Part shown: piece after piece, positions 10,101-21,031 of the stretch
Layout: every line of letters starts with the position of its first letter
Numbering within the stretch: the stretch's first letter is position 1
DNA from: Spirogloea muscicola
Lineage: Eukaryota > Streptophyta > Zygnematophyceae > Spirogloeales > Spirogloeaceae
NCBI GenBank assembly: GCA_009602725.1
Contig: WELB01000097.1
Coordinates: forward strand, 279,854 to 327,264
Length of the DNA: 47,411 nt
Direction of reading: 5' to 3'
Made by a program: the position numbers and the translations under genes
Notes under the pieces: generated by a model
Told to the model about the DNA's origin: nothing
Databases searched by the model: none
The model's input: only the letters and a program-made list of their open reading frames with translations

Positions 10101-13100
10101 TTCTGCATTTGAAGATGTTGTGTCAGCATAATGTGCAAGACTTTTCATCTTACACGACAAGGAGTAGCTTCACAGAACCAAGTGCTTGATCTGCATCATC
10201 TGTTTGCTCTCTTGGGTACTCGATGTCAAACACGTTGACTACTCTGTTATACTAATAAGAAGCGGTTAAACATCCTCCGCTTATGCGAGCAGGAAGCTGG
10301 GCCGCGGAGCCGCTTTGGTCCAAGTCTCTGCTTTGAAGAGAGGACACAAGCTCCTCCAGGCCGTTCCTTTGGTCCTCTCTCACCAGACTCGTAAGATGTG
10401 ACACCCCGTCCATGACCTCCACGTGCAACACATGGTTAAGGTTAAAGTTAAGGTTAAGGGATCAAGGTTTTAGGGTTTAGGTGAAGACAGTTGCCCAAAC
10501 CGTCAAGTCAACAACACAATCTCTGACGTGCATCTCCTGTGTGCCGAAGAGGCCACAGCACACATTGCTCCAGAGGCAGAGCTGCTCATGTTTGACCCAC
10601 CCACACCACAGAAAACAGAAGGAAAGCCTGGGCCAGGCATTAAGAGGGCATATGTGCAGGTGAAGACATTACTTAACTCCAGATTCAAAGGGTACCCTCC
10701 ATTTGTTGCAATTCGCATAGGCATCTGGAGACCTGGCAGCATGAGACTAATTTGCTTCTTGATTACGTGGAGCAAGTCTTGTCTGTGGAGCTTGCCCATA
10801 ACAAGCCATAGCCACAACTACTAGCTTTACTGTGGTGCATCAAGATTGGTTCACAACATGCAGATCCTTATTTGTAAGCTTGTCAACCTGATGCCATGGT
10901 ACAGATGCCTTGACTGCTCATTGGGGCACTCAGTCATATATTTTGATACAGGCACTAAGGTCTAGAGACAAGAGCTTCGGTGCCCTCTTCAAGGAGCTCG
11001 TCACCTACTTGCGGTGGTCAGGGCCAGACCTCGGTCCGATGGCCAGTTGGTCAACGTTCTTCATGAGGTGGATCAAATGTCGAGCTGCACTGCTTCATGC
11101 TGAAGGAATCCAAGGCCAAGAGGGATACTCCATGGAGGAAACCGCAGCTGAGAGCCTCTGGTTGGTATGTTCCAAGTACTGAAGGATCAATGTATTCTTA
11201 ACAACCTGCAGAGGCCCCAATCCAGAAATATACAGACTCAATGTCATTGCTGACTCTTGCATGTGACACGCATCAGGAAGGTGGCAAGACCAAGCCAGAT
11301 CAGAGAGGAGCACTGATGAGCCCTCCAGTGACTGATGTATGAGTACTTATGTCAGCTGCCTTAATTAGAGTGTGCTGCAATGACACAGGAGCCGAGAAAT
11401 GAAGCTGCAACGGCAGGAATCGTCGCAGCTCGCATGCTGGCCCTGGCAAGCCTTGCCACAGCTCTCCCAAGCAGCATTGCGCGTGAAGCAGCCGACTGGT
11501 TTGTCACTGACATGCCGACGTCGTCATCTACAGTTGAGAGCATCCTAGGCACAGGGCTGGCTGGCCAGAAGCTCTCCTACTTACAGTGGAGACTCAAAGT
11601 CAAGCTTGTCGAGCATCTGAGCGAGGTTCGTGTAACGCTACCATATACACCCCTCCTCTATTGCATCAACGTCACAATTGGCAGGTTGTCATTACTTGCT
11701 TGGTTCATAGTTTTGTTGCAATAGGCGCCATGCTTGAATCTCCTGATTCAATGACAATGGGTCTCTGCAGCGGCTGGCGTGTGAGGAAGTCGATGCGATG
11801 ATGCACTTTGCGGCAGGCTTGTCCCTCGGTTGGATCAGTCAGAGCCTGCTGCTGCATACTTCTGAGGCAAGCTTCTGGGTCTCAGAGGTTGAAGAGGAAG
11901 CAATCAGAGAGGAGACGGCTTTACTTGCCACCATTCTGGACAGTCTCCTAGCGTTTCTTGGAAAGTGGGACAGACGCGCTCCCTGCTTGCTGACCGAAAG
12001 TGGCATCCAGACAGACTCCATGTATCGTCTGCCCAGGCATACGGCTAACAGCGGCACTCAACAGTTGCCCAGGCTAGTGCAAGCCAGCTTGGGCTCGACT
12101 GCTCAAGGTGCAGGACAAGACAAGAGGGACGATGCAAGCGTTGTAGGTGCTGTTTGCGGACTTGGACTAGCAGCTGAAGCAGTCGGACGTGCAGGGGACC
12201 TGGAGCTTCTTCGCAGACTCCTTGACTTGCTGATTCAGTTGGCTATACCAGAACAGGAGGGCCAAGGTGTTCATCACTGTGGAGGGCAAGCAGCCCTGCA
12301 ACAGGGTGCAGTCAGGCTAAGAGGTGCAGGGCTTGCAAGCGGCGCTGTGCAAGCTCTGCCGGCCTGCGTGGCTGCTGCTTCCAAGTACGACTTGATCTCT
12401 GGAGCCGAGGTCGACGGCTTGTTGACTCGCATGGAGCTGCTTGTGGAAGGCTTTGGTACCGACTTGTGGAGCCCTGGCATCTTTTCAGAGTGCGGGCTCA
12501 AAGTTGCACCTGCTTCTGCCATCGGAGGCCTGCTGCACACGGCTCTGTGCCATGGTCACTCTGTCGCATCAGATGTTGCTACGAAGGTGGTCAAGACCCT
12601 TGTGAAGCTATTCAAGGATGACAATAAAGAGAAGTTGTTGAGAGGGGCGGCTATGACTGGCTTCGCACAGGCGATTGGTGCTACTACTGACTTTGTGGCT
12701 CTTCATAGCAAGCGTCTCGCTGATGTGACACCGGTACCCCTCCTTGCCTTGCCTTACATTTCCCATTGCTAGCTGTCTTATCTGCTCAGTTGTGGTACCT
12801 ATTGTTTCCCTTACTGAAATTGCCATCTTGAACCAAGCCTTACCTGTCTGACACAGAGTTAAGGATGATGGTATTCGTGGCAGGCAATGTCTCAAGTCAC
12901 GCGAGGACGGCTCCTCGACCGGCTCCTAAGTGAGCCGTTAATGCAAGAAGAGATCCGGGTGGGCGTGCAGGCCCTCATTGAGGTCTACAAGGAGGAGAGT
13001 GAGTTACGGGAGGAAGCTGGGCGAGCACTGGCTCTCTGCAGCACCACATACTCTGTCTGGCGGTCTGGAGTTGCGAATGAGACTGACGATGCTGCAGAAA

Positions 13101-15521
13101 GTGGAGCCGGGGGCCTGCGAGTAAAAGGCATTCTGCCTTTGGAGAGCTTTCCGGCTGAGGGGACCCTTCGCCCAGCAATTGTCTGGCTGCTCCAGAGCAG
13201 CACTTCACACGTACGCTGAAGCCCATACTTCATACCTTGCCCAGATCCTAAGCCCCTTGACTGTCAGTACCCTGACCCTGACATAATATTGGCCCTGTAA
13301 AGTAGCAACACATGTGCATCTAGAGGGGATAGTTGACAATAGTCCCCAAAGCTGGTCAGTCGGTGGCCACGCAGGCACTGCCCATCTGCATCAACTGCTT
13401 ACAGATGCATGCATTTGGCATATAACACATGTATATTTCACTCCGCCGGCATGTTGTCAGGCTGATTCCTGTCTCTCTTGCAAGCGTATCTGCAGGTTGA
13501 CAGCGTAACAGGGTCTCGACAAGCATCCGTGCTGCGATGCCTCTCACAGGCTCCGCGCCTGCCGTCGCTGGCCTGGGGCAAACTGCTGCACCGTCTGATG
13601 CGGCAGCACTGCCTCTATAGGAACAATGGTGACCTATCTGGGGCAGCAATTAGGGAGGAGTGCATCTTGTTTGCCATGGTACAGGCTGACCGCCAGGAGC
13701 CGCCTGCAGTGTGGCTGGCCGAGATCCTGGACTTGACACGGCTCTTTGCAATGACAAGCAGAGAGCGAGTGCTTGTCGCTCGCCACCTGCCACAGCTACT
13801 TGCGGTGTTCAGCGTTGCCAGGTCGCTCCAGCTGCTCCATGACCTGGGAGCAGTCCTTGTGGACCTCTCAAGAGGCGCAGCAGACTCAGCCACTCCTCCA
13901 GATGGGCTCGATGCTTCCGAGGAGAGGGAGGCGGTTTGGATGGGGCTGCACCGGTCTCTTGAAGACGTGCAGCTGTCTGCCAGCTTGCAGCTCGTGGATG
14001 GAGCCGAGCGGCTCATGCGGAGTCTGATTGCTAAGCTGCCTTTGCCAGATTCGAGTGAAGAATGGAGGGGCGACAGTGAGTGTGAAGTTGCCGTGGAGGC
14101 CATGAGGAAGCTGAAAGCGGAGTCTCTCCAAGCCCTTCTGCAAGTAAGTCTACATGGTGTTGGCCACACATATCTCTTCTTAGCCTGGGGTATAACTTGG
14201 GCATAACTTCACAGCATTGCGAAGGCCAGAGTCTGGACTTTGGGGGCACACTCGCTTGCCCATCTGTTGTTGTCGTTGTTGTCTTGAAAATTGTGTGGAT
14301 ATCTGGCGCTGAGCACAATGTAAGTGATACATAGTTTGAATACTTAGAATGAGTCTACAAGTTACCATGAACGGCATATAACGGCAAGCGAGTATCATAT
14401 GTTGAATTGACTCAGAGGTTCTAAAAGTGTGTAAATAGCAGTAATGAGGTGGGCCCATTGCTGCTGAGGTTGTTGTTGTTGTCGTGGGTATGGGTGTAAA
14501 TGAGTCCCGCGCTGTGAGGCATCTCACTGAATACTGTCTGCTCTACCATCCAGCTAGGTGCTGACTCGATCTTATCAATAGCGCATTGAAGCACAGGCTG
14601 TGTGCTCGTTCCTTCTGCAGGTCAGGCCCGCTAGCCATCTGCAGTCCTTATCCCCCAAGGAGGTCGCGACGGCCATGTTCTTGAGGGCCCGGCTTGTTGC
14701 CCACCAGGTCCTCCCGCCCATGGAGCTCCAGCAATGTGTCCATTGGCTGGTCGATGAAGCGCCGGCCGAGCTTGAGCTTCACGCGATCGAGCTGGCGAGG
14801 GCACTGAGGGGAGTGGGCCTTGTGGACCGGCGGCGGTGGCTCGCCAGCGTGCTCGACATTGCCCTCCTCTGTAGATACCCTGATGTGGTGAGCGAGCTAC
14901 TCGTTGTTCCCAAACGTGCCTTGCCCATGCACTTGCAATATCTCATGAAGTTGCGTGTTGAATATGTGGCTACAAGAGAACTGTAAGGATGTCAGGGGCA
15001 GCTCTGTAAGTTACTGGACCTTAGACCCCAGGAGTTGCGCAAGCTTCACCTTTTTATCCTCGGCTGCAGTCCCCTTCTTGGAAGCACGAGCTTTGTCGTC
15101 TTAGATGCTAGCTTTTGCCTCATGTTGCCTTTACAACAGTCACGTGGCTGTCGGTGATCAGAGAATCATCTGCCATGTCTGTTGCGTTGTCGTGCAGGCG
15201 GTGCTATTGCTCTCCTTGCTGGCCAGCGCATGGGCGCCTGCGGCGATGCTCCTGCAGGCCAGCGGGAGTGCGGCTGTAGGAGACCTGCCCTATGCCCTTC
15301 CATGCTTGCTGACGCAGGAGGATAGCGTGGCGGTCGCTTTGGCAGTGCAGAAAGTCCTGAAGCTGCTCCGGCGCCTGCAAGATGGCTCTGCGAGCTGCCA
15401 GTCCCCCTTTCTCGACCACGACTGCATCTTTGCAGCCGTTAGAGGCACGCTCGTTGCTCTGCGGAGCCACCTGTCACTGGAGGAGCTTGGCTTCGTCTCG
15501 GGCCTTCTGACGACGTTTTAA
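4179..15521 (+). CDS. RST1: RST1 / focadhesin-like HEAT-type scaffold protein, 22 exons
   Basis: Exons: 4179-4428, 4823-4983, 5278-5559, 5773-6100, 6395-6645, 6866-7085, 7324-7595, 7770-7867, 8420-8495, 8853-8975, 9163-9244, 9377-9449, 9644-9797, 9958-10088, 10491-10659, 10952-11164, 11389-11625, 11771-12724 (or 12733), 12884-13210, 13496-14143, 14621-14887, 15198-15521. All junctions keep phase. The product is about 1,879 residues; Arabidopsis RST1 is about 1,840. Family landmarks from memory are the N-terminal AMQRRAVEAFF and HSSPSVVEEAVKGLC, DFYTAWKAV, SFLRFGALDSAAHP, FAAGLSLGWISQSLL, VLRCLSQAPRLPSLAWGKLL and REECILFAM. Plant RST1 and animal FOCAD are helical-repeat proteins linked to the cytoplasmic exosome-SKI mRNA-decay machinery; in plants, loss affects wax synthesis and gene silencing. 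The ATG at 4179 fits the family N-terminus. Least certain are exon 6 and the 12724/12733 donor. Confidence 0.92.
10431..10480 (+). repeat. telomere-like tract inside RST1-like intron 14
   Basis: A GGTTAA-type run (GGTTAAGGTTAAAGTTAAGG) passes into GGTTTTAGGGTTTAG. It ends about 10 bases before the predicted acceptor of exon 15 (10490/10491). The G-rich strand is sense. Confidence 0.8.
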
Positions 15522-15789
15522 GGTGGAGGGCTGCACAGTTGACCGCAATTAGCAGTGGCAGAGCCTTTGTATGACACCTAAGCTCCACACCCCAGCAAAG
15601 CTGATTATGCTGATGGTCGTATTTTCCAACTATGGCAAGGCTTACATAGAAGGACAGTAGTTTCGCCAAGTGTAGCCTCAGACATCTGGGTCCCCCCCCC
15701 CCCCTTCCCCTCTTCTCTCTCTTCGCTCCCTCTCCCTCTCCCTCTCTCTCACATGAGTAAGCAAGTACCATGTAGGACGGTCACTTAGT
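15522..15789. repeat. 3' flank of RST1-like gene with C-run and CT microsatellite
   Basis: No gene is seen. A run of C is followed by a CT/CCT-rich microsatellite at about 15690-15752. This lies between the RST1-like stop codon and the next mobile-element block. Confidence 0.6.
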
Positions 15790-16360
15790 AACCTCTACTT
15801 AGCAGCCGCAAGTCAGAAAGACTAGCCGCAGTCTCCTTGACGAAAGCCAGAGGCTGCAGCTAGAGCACGGCCAGCAAGCAGGTGCAAAGAGTGGGCCATG
15901 GACCACTGGAGGGAAGATGGACAGGCGCATGCGAAACACCTGCGCAAGCAAGCAAGCCAGCGGCGTTAAAGTCGACCTGCTCACTCCTGCATGATAGCGC
16001 GGTGCGCAAGCCGGGTCAACGGGTCTAGCCACTGAGTCCCGAAGCCCCGTGCACATCGATGGCTAGTGGAACGAACTCGCTGCATTCCGGGTGGTCCGCA
16101 TTCTTGGCCCAGATTGGAACGGTCAATTATATCTGTCATGACCACGTCAGTAATGATGCGCGGGTCCCCGCCCGGAGTGGTGGCCACCAGGTCGACCCTC
16201 CGCATAAGGAGTCCATCAGCTCTCTGCAGGATGGGCATGATGGACGTATATCCGATGGCAACTATGCACCCTGCCTCCAGGGAAATGCCAAGCATTGCAT
16301 CCCAGAGGAGCTCGTGGGCAGCCGCTTGCTCGCCTCCATGTGCACAGAAGATAGATAGCA
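15790..16360 (-). mobile_element. decayed nuclease-like element, minus strand
   Basis: On the minus strand it reads AAAHELLWDAMLGISLEAGC, SIMPILQRADG, RRVDLVATTPGGDPRIITDV, IDRSNLG, RGFGTQWLDPLTRLAHRA, then a stop and LLAQVFRMRLSI in another frame. It extends further upstream on the nuclease side than the 1270-2171 copy, adding a HELLWDAM helix. Stops and frame changes make it a pseudogene fragment. Confidence 0.7.
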
Positions 16361-16369
16361 CATCTTGGG

Positions 16370-16655
16370 GGGGTCGAGGGCTGTGAGAGGCCAAGGTCCA
16401 AAAGCGCCGGAAAGCCCAAAAAGTAGAAAGAAAACACTTCCAGTAGAGGAACGAGTCCTGCAGTAGAAGGCAATGGCGACAAGTAAAAGCTCTTCCAATG
16501 AAATGTAATGGGTGTGAGAGGCCAGCCCAGAGGTATGTACAAGGTCTGAAAGAAGAAGGGGCACTTCCAAAGGGGGGCAAGGGCTGTGAACAGCCAGCCC
16601 GATGGCATATTCACAAGGTCCGAACGGGCCAGAAGCGCCGTCTCAGAGCTTGGGT
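16370..16655 (-). repeat. array of GGGCTGGC hairpin modules, minus strand
   Basis: Three or more modules occur in tandem, read on the minus strand, each with a TTCGGACCTTGT-like lead followed by GGGCTGGC, a short loop, and a partner arm (for example near 16505-16525 and 16585-16610). It sits between a tail fragment (16660-16830) and the next nuclease fragment (15790-16360). Two element 3' ends are therefore arranged head-to-tail on the minus strand. Confidence 0.65.
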
Positions 16656-16659
16656 AGGA

Positions 16660-16985
16660 TGGATCACTTAGTAACAATGAGTGAGGAGCCGCAAATCCGA
16701 AGGCTAGTGGCTGGAAAGCAAATAGCCCCTGCCGAAAGCCAGAGGCTGCTGCTAGAGCAGGGCTGGCACGCAGTTGCAAGGCGTGGGCCATGGACCGTGG
16801 AGGAGGGTTCAGAGGAGCATCCAGTAGTCCTGAGCTAGCAAGCTAGCGGCGCTGAAGCGGCGGTTCAATGCAGCTGGCTCGTTAGCTCAGGTCTACCATA
16901 TGCGCCTTCCTATCTCCCTCCAGCGGCCTGAAAGGGCCGGAAGGCGAAACAACCAGGAAATTAATCTCCATGACTTCTGCAAGTG
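16660..16985. mobile_element. two opposed element tail fragments
   Basis: 16690-16830 on the minus strand gives MAHALQLRASPALAAASGFR, the C-terminal block of the element. 16845-16930 on the plus strand gives a decayed SLAQVYHMRLPISLQR. They abut head-on, forming another inverted junction. Confidence 0.6.
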
Positions 16986-16989
16986 GGTG

Positions 16990-17390
16990 CTCAATCATCT
17001 CAATCAGCAAGTGCAGATTAATTAACGTACAGCGTGGAAAAGCGTTAAACCTGGAGGCAGCAGCCAAGGCGCGACCTGCACGCAAGTGACGGCAAGTGCG
17101 AAGGACCGCTGCAGGGAGATGGCAAGTCGCATCCTGTACACTTGAGCAAGCGACCCGACAGCATCGAAGCTGGGCTGCTCGCTCTGCTGCCCTTGACAGA
17201 CGGGACACAGCACGCGGCGCAAGCTGCAGGAGAAGGTCGAGCAAGCCAGCGAGTCTCAAAAGCCCCGTGGATATCGACTGCGAGCGCGACAAAACTCGCC
17301 GCAGAGGGGGTGATCGGCGTATTTCCTCTCCTTGGCGTCCGCCGCTTGATGGACTGCATAGCCAGAAAGCTCTCCTTAAGCCTTAAGCCC
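16990..17390 (-). mobile_element. decayed nuclease-like element C-terminus, minus strand
   Basis: The minus strand carries DEFVALAVDIHGAF-like, ETRWLARPS, GSLAQVYRMRLAISLQRSFA and LRAGRALAAASRF blocks in shifting frames. These are the same blocks, in the same order, as the other copies. Confidence 0.65.
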
Positions 17391-17394
17391 CTGC

Positions 17395-17756
17395 AAGCTG
17401 GGGCGCATGGCCGTCTCCACGCCCGTCGCCAGCTCGTTGGGCGGGGGCCCCCAGATCATCGCCGACGTTGTCACCAGCGACTGCTGTGACTCCACGAGCT
17501 CCCAACGATCGGCAGAGGAGGCAGGCTATGCAGTTCGCCAAGCGGCGGGCGTCAAGGAGCGCAAATATGCCGACCACCCAGCGGGCGACGAGTTTGTCGC
17601 ACTGGCGATCGACGTCCACGGGGCGTTTGGGACTCGGTGGCTCGACCTCCTCCAGCGACTTGCGCGGCGTGCTGTGTCCCGCCGCCAAGGGCAGCAGAAC
17701 GAGCAGCCCAGCGGAGAGGAGCTTAGTAACCCCGCGTTAGCAGCAGCAAGTTGAGT
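17395..17756 (+). mobile_element. element fragment with intact nuclease-like block, plus strand
   Basis: An open frame at 17407-17754 reads PVASSLGGGPQIIADVVTSD, KERKYADHPAGDEFVALAID, VHGAFGTRWLDLLQRLARRA and VSRRQGQQNEQPS. It is uninterrupted across the putative catalytic strand and the Lys-containing helix, so it is one of the best-preserved copies of that block. It lacks the LTRGY tail and any upstream catalytic ORF. Confidence 0.7.
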
Positions 17757-18160
17757 ATCTTGCAGCTGGAAAAGAGGCACCCCACCAAGACCCAGAAGCA
17801 GCAGCCATGGTGCGGCCTGCCCGCAAGTGCACGGCGTAAGCCAGGGGGCGTTGGAAGGAGACGGAGAGACGCATACGGAAGACGTCGGCAAGTGACCCGG
17901 CAGCGTTGAAGCCGTGCAGCTCCCCTCACGGTCCCTGCCGACGACCGATAGCCTGCCGGGCAAGCCGCTGCAGGAGGTCCAGCCAGTGACTGTCGGAAGG
18001 CCCCGTGCACGTCTATCGCAAGCGCCGCGAACTCATCCCCGGCGGGTGGTCCACATATTGGCGCTCCTCGCCTCGGGCCGCCGTGCCGACTGCGTGCCCT
18101 GCTGTCGACACCGACTTGGTGGGGTTGGCGGAGTCGACGGAATTGGTAGTCACGGAGCAT
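17757..18160 (-). mobile_element. decayed nuclease-like element C-terminus, minus strand
   Basis: The minus strand holds a PPAGDEFAALAIDVHGAF block and a decayed tail that ends in LLLLTRGY-stop near 17723. It overlaps the end of the plus-strand copy at 17395-17756, giving a tail-to-tail inverted pair. Confidence 0.65.
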
Positions 18161-18184
18161 CTCCGCGATTCTGCGGAGATGCTC

Positions 18185-18480
18185 GACTTGTTGCTGCTAA
18201 CCCGGGTCTCCTCTTTCTTTCTTCTTCTGCTTTCTTTGCCTTTGGACACTGTCAATTCTTTCTTGGGCTGGCTTTGCCAGCCCCTCTTCTCTATGGGCGA
18301 GCACTTCTTCTTAGTGAGGTCCCCTCCGCTGTAGTCTCGTGTATAGCTGTGTGGACTAGGCAGAAGAAAGTGCTCGACCATTGAGGATAGGGGCTGGAAA
18401 AGCCAGCCCAAAAAAGAATGAACAAAGTACGAGAAGGGGGCCAGGGGAAGCGCGAAGAAAAACAAGCACAACAAGAGACA
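18185..18480. repeat. foldback of two opposed element 3' tails
   Basis: The left arm (18230-18315) holds TTTGGACACTGTC, GGGCTGGCTTTGCCAGCCCC (18265-18284) and CTATGGGCGAGCACTTCTTC. The right arm (about 18366-18430) holds the inverse: GAAGAAAGTGCTCGACCATTGAGG then GGGCTGG...CCAGCCC with AAAAAAG. About 50 bases separate the arms, so a transcript could fold into a long stem-loop. Confidence 0.7.
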
Positions 18481-18489
18481 AAGCAGCTA

Positions 18490-19388
18490 CGTATCACTCT
18501 GTAACCCTGCTAAGCAGCCTCAGGTCAGAGAAGCTAGGCTCCAGGAAGTTGGTCCCCTGGTCTAGGCGCCTTCCGGCTTTTTGTACTCGTCCATTCCTTT
18601 TCCAAGATGCCTGCTCAGTAACTCTTTTACGGAGCAGCCGCAGTGCCCATTTAAGGGGTTCCACGGCAGATGATACTTAAAGGCCGATGTACACTTGGAC
18701 CGACGGACGCAAGTTGGCCTCGAGTTAGCCTCGACTTTGCAGAGATCCAACCCCAAACGGTCCATATATCGCGCGACACGTACCCCTCGGCCGCGTCCGT
18801 CCGTCCAAATTTAGATAAATCCGGCCCTTGCTTAAATTGACGGCGCCAACGTGACACCAGGTGGCGGCCGGCACGGGGGGCCCCTGCCGCGGCCGACGTG
18901 GCTCCGGCGACTCTCTGCCGTCGATCTGGGCCGTCGCGCCCCGCACAGGGGCGTCACGATGGCGCCACGTTGGCACCGCGGGGGAGGGGGGCCGACCTAA
19001 CCCCGGGCGTCCCGATATCCTCCCGGGCGTTGAAGAGAAGGAGATGCGGGGGAGACCGGGAGGGATTTCCTTCCCACCCCCCCGGGAAGCGACGTAGCGG
19101 CTCCCTCCCCCGCCCCCACATTCGCCGGCGCATCTCACGCCGGATTCTGCTCGCCGTCGCCGCCGCCGCCGCCGCCGCCGCCGCCTTCGCCGCCGCCGCC
19201 GCCGCCGTGGTCGCTGTGAAGGAAGGCCAGACGGCGGTGCCGAGAGAGGCTGGCCGGGAAAGCGTCCACGCCAAATCTGGCGGGTCCTCCAGGAATGGAG
19301 CCAGCCCGCTCACAGCGGTCGGGCCGCTAGCCACGACCGGGAAAGGTGCCCCCCTGCCGCGGGCTGGCGGAGGCGCCCCGGCGCGGTC
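18490..19388. other. intergenic and GC-rich leader of the PP2C gene
   Basis: No conserved ORF is seen. 18660-18850 is moderate in GC and has a TATATA-like string near 18763. 19158-19207 is a GCC triplet run. Long open frames on both strands (18898-19650 plus, 18954-19862 minus) are explained by GC-rich, stop-poor DNA. The 5' exon of the PP2C gene may lie here, but no start could be fixed. Confidence 0.45.
19158..19207. repeat. GCC triplet run
   Basis: About 16 near-perfect GCC units lie upstream of or within the PP2C 5' region. Similar runs sit at 22083-22126, 28161-28196, 28330-28372, 32206-32276 and 41441-41474. Confidence 0.85.
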
Positions 19389-21031
19389 TTGGCGGCGCCC
19401 CGCCAGTCTGGCGGGGGCCAGGGCCCCCCTGGCCCGGCTCCCCGCCGCCCTCCCGACGGCTGCCACGTNGCCGGGCGGGGCGGCGGCAACGGCCCTGCCA
19501 AGGCCCTGTCGCCGCGGACCGCTGGTCGGCCCCCAATCCCATGGACCGCCGCCTCCTCCGCTGGCAGCACGGCGCCGGTGCCGCCCGAGCCCAAGTCGCG
19601 CCTGCGCCAGCCGCTTGACGGCGAGCCCTTGGCGCAGCCCGACCAGGTGAGGACGCCACCGCCATCGCCGCCGCCGCTGTCGCCGCCGCTTTGGCCGTGG
19701 ACCGTGGTTCTGACGACGGGCGACCGCCGTGTGTGCCCAGCTCGCCGCAGGGACCAGCGGAAGCGGCGCCGCGCAGTTCGTGCCGGCGATCCGGTCGGGC
19801 GGCGCGTGCGACCAGGGACGGCGCTCTGCTATGGAGGATGCCCACGTGCAGGTCGACAACATGGGCGCCGTGCTCGGCGCCGCCGCCGCTGCCGTCTCCG
19901 CACCGACCGCGTTCTACGGGGTGAGTCATGGCGGCCGCTGCTCGGTGCTATCGTTTGGATGCTTCTGCCGCCGCTGGACCTGCATGAGGCTCTTCTTTTG
20001 CCATCATGTGGTGCCTGATCGAGCCACCGCCATGCTGCTGCCCACGCTGTGGCAGGTTTTTGATGGGCACGGCGGCCGAGAAGCGGCGGCGTTTGCCTGC
20101 GAGCGGCTGTTGGGGTGCCTTGTCGAGGACCCGGCATTCCCCGGCGGCAGCGTCGCAGAGGCGCTCACTCGTGCTTTTGCGCGCACCGATGACGCTTTCC
20201 GTCAGGTCTGCCTCACCGAGCATCATGCACACTCGGGCACCACCGCCCTTGCCGCAATTATCCTCGGCAGGTGAGCGCCCCCACCAGTGCCTACAATGTC
20301 CATCGTCGCTGCCGCTGGGCCCGTAGCTTTGCTCATCTTCTCGGCCGCGGTCGCCGTGCGCTGATCGTGATGCCAGTGCTGACGACCCGCCCCCGTGGGC
20401 TGGTTGTCGCAGCTCGCTCTTCGTGGCAAACGTGGGCGACTGTCGAGCGGTGCTCAGCCGCCGGGGCCGCGCAGTAGAGCTGTCGCGCGACCAGAAGGCG
20501 TCGTGCGCGCTTGAGCGGGCGCGCATTGAGTCATTTGGCGGATACGTTGACCTTGAGGGTTACCTCAATGGGCAGCTCCTCGTTGCGCGCGCGCTCGGGA
20601 ACTGGCACCTTCAGGGCCTGAAGGCAAGGGCAGGCGCGGCAGCAGCGGCGCCACTTACAGCGGTGCCGGAGGTGCGGGAGGCGGCGCTCACGGTGGACGA
20701 CGAGTTCCTGCTGCTCGGTTGCGACGGCCTTTGGGACGTGTTCTCGTCACAGAATGCCGTCGACTTTGCGCGGCGGCGACTCCAGGCGCACAACGACCCC
20801 CAGCAGGCCGCACAAGAGCTTGTCGATGAGGCGCTGCACCGCCAGAGCACCGACAACCTTACTGTGCTCGCCGTCTGCTTCGCTGCTGGACCGCCTCCGC
20901 GCCTGGGCTGCGAGTCCCCTGCACGCGCACGGTCGGCTGCGGAGGCACTGCGTGGCAGCAACGGTGGTGTCAAGCGTAGCATCTCGGCTGACCGCCTGCG
21001 CAGTCTCCAGGAGCTCCTTGATCGGAGCTGA
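19389..21031 (+). CDS. plant-type PP2C serine/threonine protein phosphatase (5' end unresolved)
   Basis: Exons: open to 19646, then 19741-19920, 20056-20270, 20413-21031; phases agree. The Mn/Mg-dependent PPM-family phosphatase removes phosphate from Ser/Thr. Motifs in order are QFVPAIRSGG, RRSAMEDAH, FYG|VFDGHGGREAA (metal-binding Asp), SGTTALAAI, SLFVANVGDCRAVLSRRG, ALTVDDEFLLLGCDGLWDVF (metal Asp) and STDNLTVLAV (metal Asp). RSGG...RRSAMED, GYLNGQLLVARALG and QNAVDFARRRLQAHNDP match a land-plant PP2C subgroup, from memory. Two substitutions stand out: the usual RDHKP reads RDQKAS, and ALGDWH reads ALGNWH. The three main metal aspartates are kept, so activity is likely. No ATG is in frame at the 5' end. 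An ambiguous base at 19470 in GC-rich sequence may hide a frameshift, so the N-terminus is open. Confidence 0.93.

Noticed and set aside
10481-10490. Telomere-like TTTAG used directly as the RST1 exon 15 acceptor
   Set aside because: The reading phase requires the exon to start at 10491 after GACAG; starting at 10481 would break the frame.
18954-19862. 302-codon open frame on the minus strand
   Set aside because: It is antisense to the PP2C exons in GC-rich, stop-poor DNA. It is Arg/Ala-rich without a motif, while the plus strand has clear PP2C conservation and splice sites.
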